DNA of 64,000 nt from NCBI GenBank assembly GCA_020081605.1, contig JAHREC010000011.1:1054001-1118000 (forward strand), written 5' to 3'. The notes beneath the pieces were generated by a model that ran no database searches, was not told the origin of the DNA, and saw nothing but the letters and a program-made list of their open reading frames with translations. Positions 1 through 12,077 of this stretch are shown here, piece after piece. This stretch comes from Albifimbria verrucaria (lineage: Eukaryota > Ascomycota > Sordariomycetes > Hypocreales > Stachybotryaceae). Position 1 is the stretch's first letter. Every line of letters starts with the position of its first letter. Both the position numbers and the translations under genes were made by a program.

Positions 1-809
<809 letters not shown>

Positions 810-2462
810 GATGTATACTAAAAGAAGGACTTGGCCTGAATAGACTAAAAGAGTGGTGAGTGAGGGTGGTGAAGTCAGTTTAATTGAGCAGGAAGACGTC
901 GCTTTTATGTTCACTTGACTACCTCATGGCTGGGCCTTAAAAAGACCTTCAGATATTACGACGTCAGAGTGTATGATTGTCATTTTGCCTAAGAATCTCC
1001 AAATCCACGCTATATTGATTTCCCGTTCAAAGCTTCCTAAAAGAACCACGGCTGGCATTTCCTAGTGCGGAAGGTAATCGTTTAGTCGATGAATCTGGGG
1101 TCCCTTTAACCCGTGGAGCCGCAATTTCTTGGGCCTCAACCGTGGTCCGGTCTCGGCTAAGGAGAAAGTGGAACTGGCCTCGGGATGTGAATAACTCCCA
1201 GTTCCAACAACGATCTCTTCGCTCCTGTAGCAAATTATTTCTCTACATATTACGAGCTATGTGACCTAAGGCTCACGGAAATTACAGGTCTTTGAATCTA
1301 AGGAAAAGTACAGTCCTCACTTCTCCTTGGAACAGCATGTCACGACTCTATTGAGTGATAGATCAGGGGTTCTGAATTGCCCCATCAGGGTTGCCTTGGG
1401 CCGTGTTTCGTGTGTGCATATTCAAGGCTATGAAACTTGATCTCAAGGGACTATAAGATCAGCATTAGCATAAGGTCGGGACATTAGAGCTGCATCGGAC
1501 ACATGCGATGCTACGGCTCGTGTCCTGCCAGTCGGGATCTAGCCTGCCCCACGACAGCCACGTACTAGCCAGGATCTAGCATCACCACGATTTGCCAAGA
1601 CAGGTCTGAAACCACCTCCTAAAATGAGTGTAGGCGACGAATGGATTGAGTCATGTTGTACTTGGATTTCGCTACGGGCAAGTGTGAGCCCCAGGAAATG
1701 GGAGAAACAAGTTGTTGAAGCCTTCGGTACGGTCAATCGAGCCACTAACCCTTCTCATCTCCCCGGCCTGTTGCATAACAGTGCATTCACAACATTTTAT
1801 TGAGCATTGAACATAATGCTTATCGATTGTTCATCCCATGGACCCATCGCGCGCCCTGCTTTAAACCTATTTTGCCGCAACCTTAACTGCCAAGAGCCGT
1901 CAACGATCCGGCTCCCGAAATGTTCTCCACAACGCTCGGTGCAAGTCGAAATACGGTAGGTGCACATAAGGCGCCTGGAGTGGAATTGTACGAGCTTTTG
2001 GTGTTCCCCGTAAATGATGGCAATCGTCGCTCCAAGCAGGTCCACACCGAAAGAGTTCCCATGACAGAATAATACGAATCATCTAATATATGAAACCGGG
2101 CTCTAAAATAAAGGATGTCGATCGGCTGCTACCAGGGTTCTTGTATAATAACCGGATGAACTACCCGTTCTAGACCACAGAAGCATAATTTAAGTGTCAC
2201 AACTCTAACCCAGTCACATTGGGGAAAACATACCAGTGCGGCTGATGCCCCTTTTCTTAGGGCACTGCATAGCACTCAGGACTGCTGATTGATGTGGCGA
2301 ATACTTGTAGTCTTTGAAGTTTTGATTCCACTTGGCGCAGCCTGAACTATATCATGGACCCTGCAAGTGCAGCCCTAAATACAACATACGCGCAAGCGCA
2401 ATTACAAAGGCATACTCTGGTGTCTTGATTTGGTCGTCTTTGCGATCTTGACGACTCTTGGT
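810..2462. other. Gene-poor intergenic region
   Basis: Only short, unsupported open frames occur in this 1.65 kb. It should hold the promoter of the leftward protease gene and the 3' region of the leftward phosphotransferase gene. I see no RNA gene or repeat. Confidence 0.6.
902..909 (-). promoter_or_regulatory. TATA-like element of the subtilase gene
   Basis: The sequence CATAAAAG on the minus strand lies about 95 bases upstream of the protease ATG. Position and sequence suit a core promoter, but there is no transcript evidence. Confidence 0.35.
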
Positions 2463-3545
2463 TTAAGAGCTTGAGCGCGATATAAACGGTGCGAACAGCA
2501 ACCCTAGATCGCCTCCTTTGAACCAGTTCCAATTTTCCTCATCCGCCTGTTTTAGAATCTGGTGCCCATACGCAACAGATTCTATTGTCCCCTGTTCGTC
2601 TATCCAGTCCTTAATGTAGCGATGTTAACACTGCCGCATGTACAGGTTGGGATTCAACTTACATAAATTGTCGGCCAATGCGTAATATGCGTGCCAAACT
2701 GAGCAGCAATTCTTTTAGCATCGTCCCAACCTATTTTCTTCTCCTTGCTGTACGACTCCAAGAATGCGGGAAGAAGGCCTCGATTACCGCGGAAGTGATC
2801 CAAAAACCATGCCTCGGCAGCAAAATGCCCAACATCTGTCGCTCCGTTACCTTGACGCGCTACTTCCCAGTCGATAATTGCTATCCTTGGCTCTATAGGC
2901 CATTTCTCCTCATTTAGGTCGAATACAATGTTTCCAGGCCACAAATCTGTATGGCACATGCAAACATTATCAGTTTGAAGCAGCGAGCCAAATTTTGAAT
3001 TGATCCGTTCACCGAGTGCCGCATCATAACCGAACTTTTCGAAAGCAGATGACAGGCTGTTGTAGTTCCATCTATACAGTTGTTTTGCTGTCGTATGGTT
3101 GAACTTGCCCTTAATTTCATCTTCTGTTGTAGACGCATGTAGTTGAGCCAGCCACTGGCCGACCTTTTCTCCTACAAATTTGATGCTCAATCTTGGATCT
3201 TCGTAAATGTCCTTCAATGTGTTTAGGCCCATATCCTCCAAGATTAGAACATGATTCTCTTCATCATGGTGGATTATTTTGGGGCATTTTACTCCGTCAC
3301 ATGACGTGATGCGGGGACAACTTCAAGAGCTTGTGCCTCGAAATTCATTCGATCCAAAGGAAAGGAAACGATTTATTTGCTGATAGATGAGGTTCAGCAT
3401 GCTTAAATATGCTGGTCTGCCCGTTGGGATGTTTGATGCGCCATATGTAATTTGAAGTGCCACCTGTGATAGGTGCAATGTCCATTACCTCAATATTCAG
3501 AGACTGAAGGTAACGGCGAACATCTTCCACTGTTACGATTGCCAT
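2463..3545 (-). CDS. APH/choline kinase-like phosphotransferase, frame broken twice
   Basis: The start codon at 3545 gives MAIVTVEDVRRYLQSLNIEV, followed by a kinase-like N-lobe (IAPITGGTSNYIWRI) and a catalytic loop CHTDLWPGNIVFD and metal site IIDWEVA, the hallmarks of the aminoglycoside phosphotransferase (APH) enzyme family. An intron (2610-2662, GTAAGT...AAG) precedes a last 49-codon exon ending at TAA 2463. Two frame changes lie in the N-lobe, at the GG of 3359-3360 and at the GGGG of 3313-3316 (plus strand). Each is healed by one more base in the run, so I favour undercalls over a pseudogene. The family phosphorylates small molecules such as 5-methylthioribose or aminoglycosides. The substrate here is unknown. 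Confidence 0.75.
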
Positions 3546-4264
3546 GTTGATGTGAAAAGCTGTCGAAATAATCTTTTCTGATACCTTAAGTTGCGTTGTT
3601 TGGAGAACACAAATAATGCGTAAGAAACCTGTAATACAGTACGGTGCTCTAATGTATCAAAGAATCCTGCAGGGGTGCCGTGACTCATTTATTAGACAGA
3701 AGTACTTACCGAAAGTACCTCTAAGACCATGATACAAAACTCTTGCATAGCCAGGCAGCCATAAAGACACACGACCCGAATTTTGCAGTTCAATTTAACT
3801 CAAATTACAGATGCTGGTCAGTTTTGAGAAAGGGAAAAAACTGTTTTCACTTTCATTAGCTTGAGAGCAAAGATAAGTATATTACCAAAGTGTCCAGCAA
3901 AATGTGGATGCTTGGTGTCTACTGACCTGGTTTGTTAAGCATTACTACCATCTTGCATTCCTATTCAAGCTTCTAGGATGTTAAGAAAAGATTGCGAATC
4001 AATGGGCGTAGCAACAGTGGCAATGTAAGTGGTTAAAATGATACCTGGGAAATTTTACGAAGCAACATTGGGCTTGATATCACAGTGCGCTGACATGTGT
4101 GGTGGCGTACGCCCTCACAGTAAGCATCCAAATTCCATTAGAAACAGGCTTTGTATCGAATGAAAATTTAGGATAGTGTCATTAAAATTTATTGATCTAT
4201 TAATTGGGGGAGGGCCCGAAATGTCTATGGTGTCGTGGATTCTAGCAAATGGGCTTGGCTTTTG
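3546..4264. other. AT-rich intergenic region
   Basis: This is about 0.7 kb without a credible coding frame. It carries the promoter side of the APH-like gene and the 3' end of the wall-protein gene. Nothing else is recognised. Confidence 0.6.
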
Positions 4265-5466
4265 CTAAACACGCTGGATCTTGAGTGTAACGATCGGGCG
4301 GTTTGATGCAGCCAGGCTTGTCGCGCTTCCAGTATAGATGACTGGAGTCAGGTTCATCTGGGCTGTGATACCAAACTTGTTGTTGTTGACGCCGGTGTTG
4401 TGGCATGTAAGTACATCGTTGGAGTCAACTGAACATGAGAGCGGCTTGCGCACAGTTTGTCCAGGAGCGTAAAAGAAGAAGGGCAAATTTATGCCAGAAG
4501 GGTCACCGTAGGCAATCTTGCTGCCGTAAAAGAGAGAACCGTCGGGGTTGAGCACTAGCTGGATAGCCTGTGCCTGGTTGGTGACGTAGATTGCGTAGCT
4601 CAGGTCGCTGCTATCAGTGTTCCCGACGAAGCCGGGAGTGCGGACGCCACCCTCAACCTTGAGTATCAGGGTAGTGGGAGTAGGGGCTTGCGAAGTCGAG
4701 GAGCTGGTCTCAGTAACAGTCGTGGTGGTCACCGCAAAAACGGTGGTGGCGGGAGCGGTGACGGTCTCAACAACGGTGGTGTCGATGATGACAACATCAG
4801 AAGTGGCGACTGTAGCTGTGGCCGAAACGGTGGCGAAGACTGTAGTCGGCAGAGTCACAGTGACGGTGCTGGCAACAGCAGTGACGGTCGAGGAGCGGCG
4901 GAAACACCAATGCACGAGCAGGCGCTGGAGAATCGCACGGCACCGGAGCATGCCGAAGCGTAAGCTGGGATGGTAGCCTCAGCCCTCTTGGCGAGAGTAG
5001 TGATAGCACCAGCCTGAACGGTAGAGGTGGAAGTTTCAGTCGCTGTGTAGACTGTCTCGGTGGGAGTCTCGTTGACAGTGGAGGTAACGGTAGTGTGGAT
5101 TGTGTCAGTTACCGTAACCTCCTCCAAGGCTGTAGCAGTCGATGAGACTGTGGTATATGCCGTCTCTGTCCTATTGAACAGTCAGCATGCGTCCTGGCCA
5201 GCGAGCGTATCTGGAAACCTACGAGACAGGAGGGATCTCAGTAACGACCAGCCAAGCAGCGCAGTCCTCTTGAGCCTGAGCCAATCTGGTCTTGGGAGAC
5301 GTCGCCCTCAATGCTGCGCAGTGTTAGCACTTGAGTATAGTGCAGCAAAATGACGTGGGATCAACGAACCTCGCAGACAGTTGTCCGCATTGCACACACC
5401 ACGGGGAACAAGCGCGGACACAGCAGACGCCGCTCCAAGAGCGGAAATAAGAACCCTGGAAAACAT
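4265..5466 (-). CDS. Secreted Thr/Ser/Val-rich cell-wall-type protein
   Basis: The ATG at 5466 gives a signal peptide (MFSRVLISALGAASAVSALV) and a short Cys motif (CNADNCLRA). There are introns at 5314-5369 and 5171-5222. The middle of the protein is a low-complexity stalk of TVT/TTV units (about residues 60-230), typical of O-glycosylated wall or adhesin-like proteins. A FSSACSCIGV motif lies in the middle, and the C-terminal 130 residues are a less repetitive domain ending KIQRV. Near 4900 the frame changes. Either a 47-nt intron (4869-4915) or one missing C/G at 4900-4901 would explain it, and the latter fits the pattern elsewhere. No GPI site is obvious. Function is unknown beyond being extracellular. 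Confidence 0.75.
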
Positions 5467-8169
5467 ATTGAGGAGTAAAGAGTGACTGATGAATCAACCG
5501 AAGGGTGAGGACGGGTGAGAGCTCAAGTCACAGAATGAAGGCGCTCACCCACCAATTTGTAGTAAACAAACATAGTCTCTTTTCTCTTCACGATCCGCCT
5601 AGATCTCAATAGTCTCGACGCTATGAATCTTTCGCGTGTTCTCAGCTCAATCGAGGTCCGGTTCTAGACTACGTTAGCCAGTTGAAGCTGGAGGTGGAGC
5701 TCGACCGGCGACTCCCATACGGCACTTCGACCTTGACAAGGGTGATTTATGGGACTCATTTCCACAATAAACAACGTGTGCTTACTTTCCCAGCTGCAGA
5801 GATGCACACGCACGCAGGCATTACTCTGATCAATGTAAGCTACGCCGCACATGGTTTCTATAATAACATTCGGAAGATTTGTTCCTTTAGCTCGATCTTC
5901 TCCTTTCCAGACTGCCGGGACTGACGATGTCCCCACTTGAACATGGAATCCCTGGCTCGGCCACCTGCCCGTTGGCTGCCGGCAACGATGCACAGCAATT
6001 CATGAAAAGGGTAGAGTACAATCACGTGCACTCTGTCTGATTCTTGAGACAAACAACTGAGCATATTTGCTCGCGAATTCAGTCGCATCTCCTGAGGGAT
6101 CATCTGGTGATCTTAAAGCGGGGCGTTGATCAAAGAGCCAAGTCCGATACTAGCAGCTCAATAGTGAAAAGCAGTATCCGGATCGCCACCACCTTGAATA
6201 CAGATGTGGGGGCGTAGTGCTTGGTTGCTTGAGACTCATGCTAACGATCATGCTGAATATTGAAAAGTAATAGAAAAGGATGAAGCAGTCGGCTGGGCGG
6301 ACGGCAAAGACCCAGGCCATACATGGTTTTAGCTACCCTGGACCAAACATTTATTGTTGACGTTAAATGCAAGGAGAGCATTTTGTCATATTTGCAGAAT
6401 TAAAAATAAATATAGCTCTTTTTTCTTGATTTGGTCGAAATCTATGGCTTTTTCTGAAACATTGCGGAAACTGTGTTGATCAGATAGGTGGAAGGTTATG
6501 GTGACTCGTCGCGGCAGCATCTTCACAGCTCGAATTTAGCACCGGCCTCACGGTCCTGAGATCTTGTCAAATTGATCTCGATAGGCCAAAATGCTCGAGA
6601 AAGATATCACGAACTTGACAAATTGACCATTTCTTGTTTTGAAGAGCAGCTTCATCCCCGCTCTCCGCAAAATGACGGCCGTAGTTTATCGCAAGGACTT
6701 AATGAAATCCATGAACAGACGTGGGGAGAACCAACAACATAAACCAGGATCCTCGAAACAACTGCATACATAGACTGCAGTGAGGCACTAGCTGCACGCA
6801 TGTGCTAGCTCGTGGCGTAGAATGCATGTCATTTATTCTAGGGTATCTAACCTTAACAAGAATTCGCCATGGGATACATATCTCATGAGACAGGGATCCT
6901 CACTAACTAAAGCATAAGATCATCAATAAGTCGGTCAGCTCCTGTTCCTTGCCGAGGGTTTAATGCTGGTCATGGTACGATTTTCTTTCGGCTCTAGCGA
7001 ATATGTCGGCAGTGATTCCGGGAACGCAGTGTCCATAGCCTGGCTCCAAGACAATCGAGTTGAAGCCACCGGCAATGCGGTCGACGAGAATTGCTAATTA
7101 CTAAATTTCTGTGCCATGTCGCGGGGGTTAACTTGGATGTCGCTCTGCTTGGATGTAATGAAGTGGCCCCCACTGACACAGATGACACCAGTTTGTGCTA
7201 TAACACCCACTGCTGATGTCACAGAGAACCCATTGCTCACACAACACGACCTTTCAGGAAGTCTGCCAACCACACTGGCGTTTTCATATTTCATTTTCTA
7301 CAATTGGCATCTCTAGCTTCAAAATTGCTTAGTAACGTACTCCGAATAGATTGTTGTCCCAGGGTCTCATCTACTTTGAGAACCCAAGTTCAGTGTGCCC
7401 TTGATTCATGTAAAAGTCTACAGTGCACTTTGGCAGTACTGGAATTTTCCAGGCAGCAGGGAGCGAACCTGCAATTGTTTACTGCAACAAGAACCAATTC
7501 CATCAGATGATCAATAGTTTTAGAGCGGAGTCCCGACAGGACATGGCAAGACCTCCAACACTGCGCAATTGCCTCCGAGAAACTCAATACTACTGGATCC
7601 AGCCGATCTGGAAGATTCGGTAAAACTCCGTGGGGACTTGAAGAGTATCGAATTCCAAACGACTCGAAGCCCGCTATCTCCTAAGTAATACGAACTATGA
7701 GAAGTTTGATGAATTGGAAACTGCAATCCCACTAGACAATGCCGAGCGATGAAGCTAAGCGCTGTCACTTAGGATAAGCCAGGTCGGACTTCGCATTACT
7801 AGTCGGCAATTTGTGATGCCAAGACATAGGCGTCTATCGCAGCGTTTAAGGTTGCGGAGTTAACCGTTGGCCTCGTGCCCGTCATTTAATGCATGGTTTG
7901 CGGAGCTATTAGTGTTGATCTACTCCACATATGGTCAACGTTACATGCTGTGGGCTTGAATGACCTTGTCAACAGGTGGATCGCAGACCACAGTGCAACC
8001 AACAACATTTACCAGCATGCCTGTGGATAACTTGCATGATTGCGCGGTATTTGAAGCTGTGGAGGCTTTCGTGACTAGTATAAAGAGGCGGTGAGAGTAC
8101 GCCGAATCGCGATCAACTGCATCAATTTCAGCAATCGGTTGCGTTCCGAAGCCGTGAGAACCCTTGAAA
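5467..8169. other. Long gene-poor region with one possible coding relic
   Basis: This 2.7 kb holds no complete gene that I can support. The first few hundred bases should be the promoter of the wall-protein gene and the last few hundred that of the SDR gene. The only protein-like stretch is a minus-strand relic at about 6965-7296 (listed separately). Confidence 0.55.
6965..7296 (-). pseudogene. Possible relic of a protein-coding gene, family not recognised
   Basis: On the minus strand a frame reading ...SDIQVNPRDMAQKFSN stops and continues in another frame as AILVDRIAGGFNSIVLEPGY, then GHCVPGITADIFARAER, with near-normal codon use. The join looks like the C-terminal end of an enzyme with a one-frame break, but no start codon region or upstream domain is visible. 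I do not recognise the family. It could be chance. Confidence 0.25.
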
Positions 8170-9243
8170 ATGGCCGTGGCTCGTGCATCTTTCGTCAAAA
8201 CTATTCATAATGAGGCCTACCCTGCCATTTCGCCTACTCGTCCCGAGCTTTCTCAGGCAGGTAAAACGGTCCTCATCACCGGAGGTTCCGTTGGGATAGG
8301 ATACGCCATCGCAACTGGATTTGCGGAGGCTGGGGTTAAACACATCATCCTCATTGGTCGCCGGAAGCATGTGAACATCTCCTCTGCCGAGAAGCTCCAC
8401 GCCGCATATCCCCATGTTCAAGTTGAGGGTCGTGAATGCGACATCGGTGACTTGGAGTCAACCGAGGCGCTCTGGGCAGATTTGGCTGAGAAAAATATCT
8501 TCGTTGATATTCTTGTACTAAACGCCGTCAAGTATCCCAAGCCAAAGTCGCTTTTGGAGCTAGGAAGAGATGGTGTTTGGGACAACCTCACTGTTAACGT
8601 ACGGTCAGTCATTGACTATACCGAGCGGTTCCATAAACAGCCAAACGGGGAACAAAGACCCAAAGTGCGTAAAGCCATTCATTTCCCATTTTCTGCGGAT
8701 AAGAATTTATAGTATCAATTGCTAACAAGCAAATAGGTGCTCATCAATGTCTCAACAGCTGCAATTCACAACTTCAAGACAGCCCCATTGCCGAATTATA
8801 GTCTCGCAAAAAACGCGCAGACCCTTCTATTGCAACTAGTTGCCGACGAAACCAGCCCGGAAGAAATGCAAATTGTCAGCTTCCATCCCGGAGCCATTTT
8901 GTCCGAGGCAGCAGAGAAATATGGGTTGACAAAAGATTCGCTCGCTTGGGACAATGGTAAGCAACCTAGTCAACTTCTTTTTTGCATCTAGTTGGCGGCA
9001 TGGGATATCGACAGAACTGACTTCGCTTGCAGTAAATTTGCCAGGAAATTTCGCTGTATGGGCCGCCTCCCTGAGGCGCGTTTCTTGCATGGGCGGTTTG
9101 TTTGGGCTGCATGGGATGTGGACGAGATGCGAAAAGGCTTCATTCGGGAGCAGATTGATAATGACGATTGCATCCTCAGGATGGGAGTAGTCAGGGTCAA
9201 GAATGACCCGCCTGAGACTGCCCAGATCCCCTTTGTTGATTGA
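8170..9243 (+). CDS. Short-chain dehydrogenase/reductase (SDR), one frame break
   Basis: The ATG at 8170 starts MAVARASFVKTIHNE. The Rossmann nucleotide site TGGSVGIGYAIA (TGxxxGxG) lies near residue 40, an NAG-like segment VLNAV near 115, and the active-site pair is Tyr/Lys in PNYSLAKNA after the Ser of NVSTAA. Introns are at about 8665-8736 (GTGCGT...ATAG) and 8956-9032 (GTAAGC...GCAG). In the last exon the frame changes at the CCC of 9069-9071. One extra C gives the continuous C-terminal helix region PEARFLHGRFVWAAWDVDEM and the stop at 9241-9243. Classical SDRs of about 300 residues oxidise or reduce alcohols and ketones with NAD(P)(H). The substrate is unknown. Confidence 0.8.
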
Positions 9244-9545
9244 TGCCAGACGGACACATTAATACCACACAACTTGTACTAAACCAGCCGCTATTATGGC
9301 GAACTATCGTCACATCATAGCATAGGCGACCTAGCTAATCAATAGAAAGAACCTAAGAAAAGACAAAGAGTCTTTCATAATTTCTTTTGCCCATGCGCTG
9401 GCTAGGTGTACCGAACTCAACGGTACAGTTACTGTATACGTGCTACAGTACTGTATTTCGATAAAATATGCTGAACTTTCAACCTTCACATCGGGTAATA
9501 TTTTGACGAGAGCAGTTGATGACGAGGCTACCGTCATTGCAACTC
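9244..9545. other. Convergent intergenic gap
   Basis: About 300 bases between the ends of the rightward SDR and the leftward regulator gene. Nothing beyond presumed 3' regions is seen. Confidence 0.5.
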
Positions 9546-10781
9546 CTAGACTCTTCTACGCCGTCGGGCGCTGTACATGCGTCGCTGTTTCGACTCGTTT
9601 TTCACCTTTGGATGTGTGTGGCACTGCCAGGATTAGAAAAACAAAAAACATATCAGCGTCAATAATACTGACCTTATAAACATGCCGGAACCAGGTAGCT
9701 CCCTCTTCTCACTGCCAGCCAGAGTAATCCAATTATTGCATGATTCGCATAGTCCCTCCCACACATCGGGATTTCCATCTGTGCGCCGGAGCATCTGTGG
9801 CGGAGTGACAGGTCTACCTGTTGCGGCTGAGATTCCATGATGGAAGGTTTTGTCGTACCAATATGCCGAGTTTTTCATTCGCAGCCATTTTCCGGGCTTG
9901 CATATGCCGCACCACCCCTCCTTCTGATTATCACTACCACGAACCCATGTAGGAGTGTACAGGTCGTGTTCAAAGCGAGGGGTTTGCTTGTGACAGGCTA
10001 GATCTGATGACGAAGGGTCTATTTCTTCGGGGTGGCTCCAAAATCTCTTCGTCAAGACACGCTTGCAGATTGGGTGGTGGAGAGAATGAGGGTGAAGTGA
10101 TTAAAGGCTTTCGAATTAGACTGAAGAATCCACTCGGCGGCGGCGCGTCAGGCGAATTGCACAAAGACGTCGAGCTTTGAGCCTGTGATTGAGGGAAGAC
10201 GGCGGTAGTGGTGAGTTTAGGCAACGATTGAGAAAAGAGAGAAGTAGTGTCTTCTCGAGCAGCACTTTCTAGCCGGCCCAAACTCATCAAACTTTCGAAA
10301 CTCATGTTAACATTTTTCCCCTCATACGATGTGCCCGTGGAGGGTGGGAAACGCCAGTATCAGCGCTGCCGTAGGAGGATGCGATAGAGCTAGCTCTGGA
10401 GTTTACTCTTCGGCTGAAGAACCCGTCATCTTCCGAGTTTTGAACAGCAGAGTCAGTTCCAAAGTGCAAAGGAGCATCGTCGAATGGACTTGTAGGCTGA
10501 ATCGCGTTTGAATCCAATAAAGCATCCATCCAACTTGACATGCGCGCAGAGGGGAGAGGACTAATAGGGTTGGTCAATGAGCGAGGCTTAGGACCCGGAA
10601 CACACTCCATCCCAATTGATACGCATCTTGAGCATGGAGAGGGGCTTGCAACAGTGGCATCGCATTTGATTTTCCGCCGTCGACAGGCTCTGCATGGCTG
10701 ACGCCTCGTATCGTCTCTCGTGACGTCGGGTTTCGCACCTCTAGAAGGCGGAGTCACGAAGGAAGGTTGAGCCATGGACAT
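9546..10781 (-). CDS. Zn2Cys6 transcription factor with Rua1-type C-terminal domain, frame broken
   Basis: The N-terminus (from 10781) carries a Zn2Cys6 motif, CRACRRRKIKCD followed by PCSRC and a sixth Cys about residue 60. After a Ser/Pro-rich linker, the C-terminal part has RFEHDLYTPTWVRG, GWCGICKPGKWLRMKNSAYW, HGISAATG and NPDVWEGLCESC, the pattern of the fungal Rua1 C-terminal domain. A last intron (9624-9672) joins WFRHVYK to CHTHPKVK, ending at TAG 9546. Frame changes at the T run 10313-10317, near 10045 and at CCC 9701-9703. Restoring one base in the first and last runs gives in-frame protein. Rua1 controls ustilagic acid genes in Ustilago; the targets here are unknown. If the breaks were real, this might be two genes. 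Confidence 0.65.
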
Positions 10782-12077
10782 GGCGCCTTTAGGGTGCTCC
10801 CTCTATTAGATCGGTCAGTTCTGTTGATGTGTTGGGATATCCACGGATATAGGATGATTGGGGTCCTGACCATGTGGTGTAATGATTGTGGATGGAGCGC
10901 TCATCATGTGACTGACTGGGGGCTTCACATTAGTGCATCTTCAGCGTTGCACCTAGCTATGTCCAGTGAGCGAAACAACCAAGCACAAAGCAATCGCAAT
11001 TCTTTCTTCATTTTCAGAAAATGGCCCAACAAACGAGTATTAACATTTGACATAACCCGAGCCTCGTGAGGTTGTTCTGGTTTGCCTGTTCAGGACACTT
11101 GTGGCCTTGTGTCATGTTCTGTAGGCATGATTATCTACATTAGTCCAGCTGTCCAAGTAGATTCTTATAGTCATACGCGAAACCAAAGTGAAAGCAGGGC
11201 GCGTCAGCGTGGGTTCGTTCTGAGCTGGTTAATTACAGTACTGTAGGCGCACCAGCACGAGGCTCTGCGACTGCGAGGCAGACTCGAGCGATCAGGCAAC
11301 CATGGCCCAAGCGCTTTGCCGCCGAGGCTGAAAACCAGCGTTACATTCTTTTGTCGCGCATGGCCGTGCGAGACAGGCTGGGTCATGTAAAAACAAGCCA
11401 TTCCCGCTCCTCGCCCGAATAGTTTGCAAGTCGGTGAATTGCTTATCTTCTCTGCCCATGGATGTTGCCCAGCCATCGATTCGAGACTTTCGGTTCCATG
11501 CTCAGTTCCTATCTGATTAATTCAGCACAGCCGGCACAACGAAGCAACTGTTCATTAGTGTCTGATAAACAAGTTTCCGTTGTAGCAGTCTTCATCCTCT
11601 GGCCCGACCTGCGAAGCGACGACCGAATGAATATATAGTCATATCTGCAAAGCCGATGATCCTGGAACATACATAGCCTGATCAAAGCACTTGCTCTATG
11701 GCTTCATCGGGCAGACACTCACAGATGAATACCACAGATTGCTCTGCACAGAGAGCTCGGGCATCTCCTTGCGCCGCGCTGTGAGAACTCGAGGCCAGCC
11801 AAAATTTTGTATTCCGCCTCGAGACTGTCATGCCGTCTTGTCCAATAAGAGCATCGTGTATGTAGTCGCGTACCTATTCTTCCTTCTGTCGACTCCCAGA
11901 CCTGCGCTGCATCTTCTAACCCATTGTAACGTCAATAGCCAAGCGATAATAAACCCCCAATACTGGTTGAATGAGCTCGTATAGTGCCACTGTTCACCAA
12001 GAAGAAAGAGAATTACTTCAGTGTATTACCTCGCTATTCACCTTACTCGAAATACCCTTGAAACTGCCAACCACGCC
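10782..12077. other. Intergenic region between divergent genes
   Basis: About 1.3 kb between the leftward Rua1-like gene and the rightward NLR-like gene, so it should hold two promoters. Short frames here show no protein-like composition that I recognise. Confidence 0.55.

Noticed and set aside
3345..3370. A 5-base duplication (TTTCC TTTCC) as cause of a dead APH-like gene
   Set aside because: Adding one C after the second TTTC restores SFPFPLDRM in frame, so both copies belong to the coding sequence and one missing base is the simpler reading.
4869..4915. A 47-nt intron in the wall-protein gene
   Set aside because: Splice signals are weak (GTGCAT, no clear branch site), and one missing base at 4900-4901 explains the frame change equally well. 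It is kept only as an alternative.
4617..5009. Long plus-strand and alternative-frame open frames opposite the wall-protein gene
   Set aside because: They are by-products of the TVT/GTG repeat composition and have no independent features.
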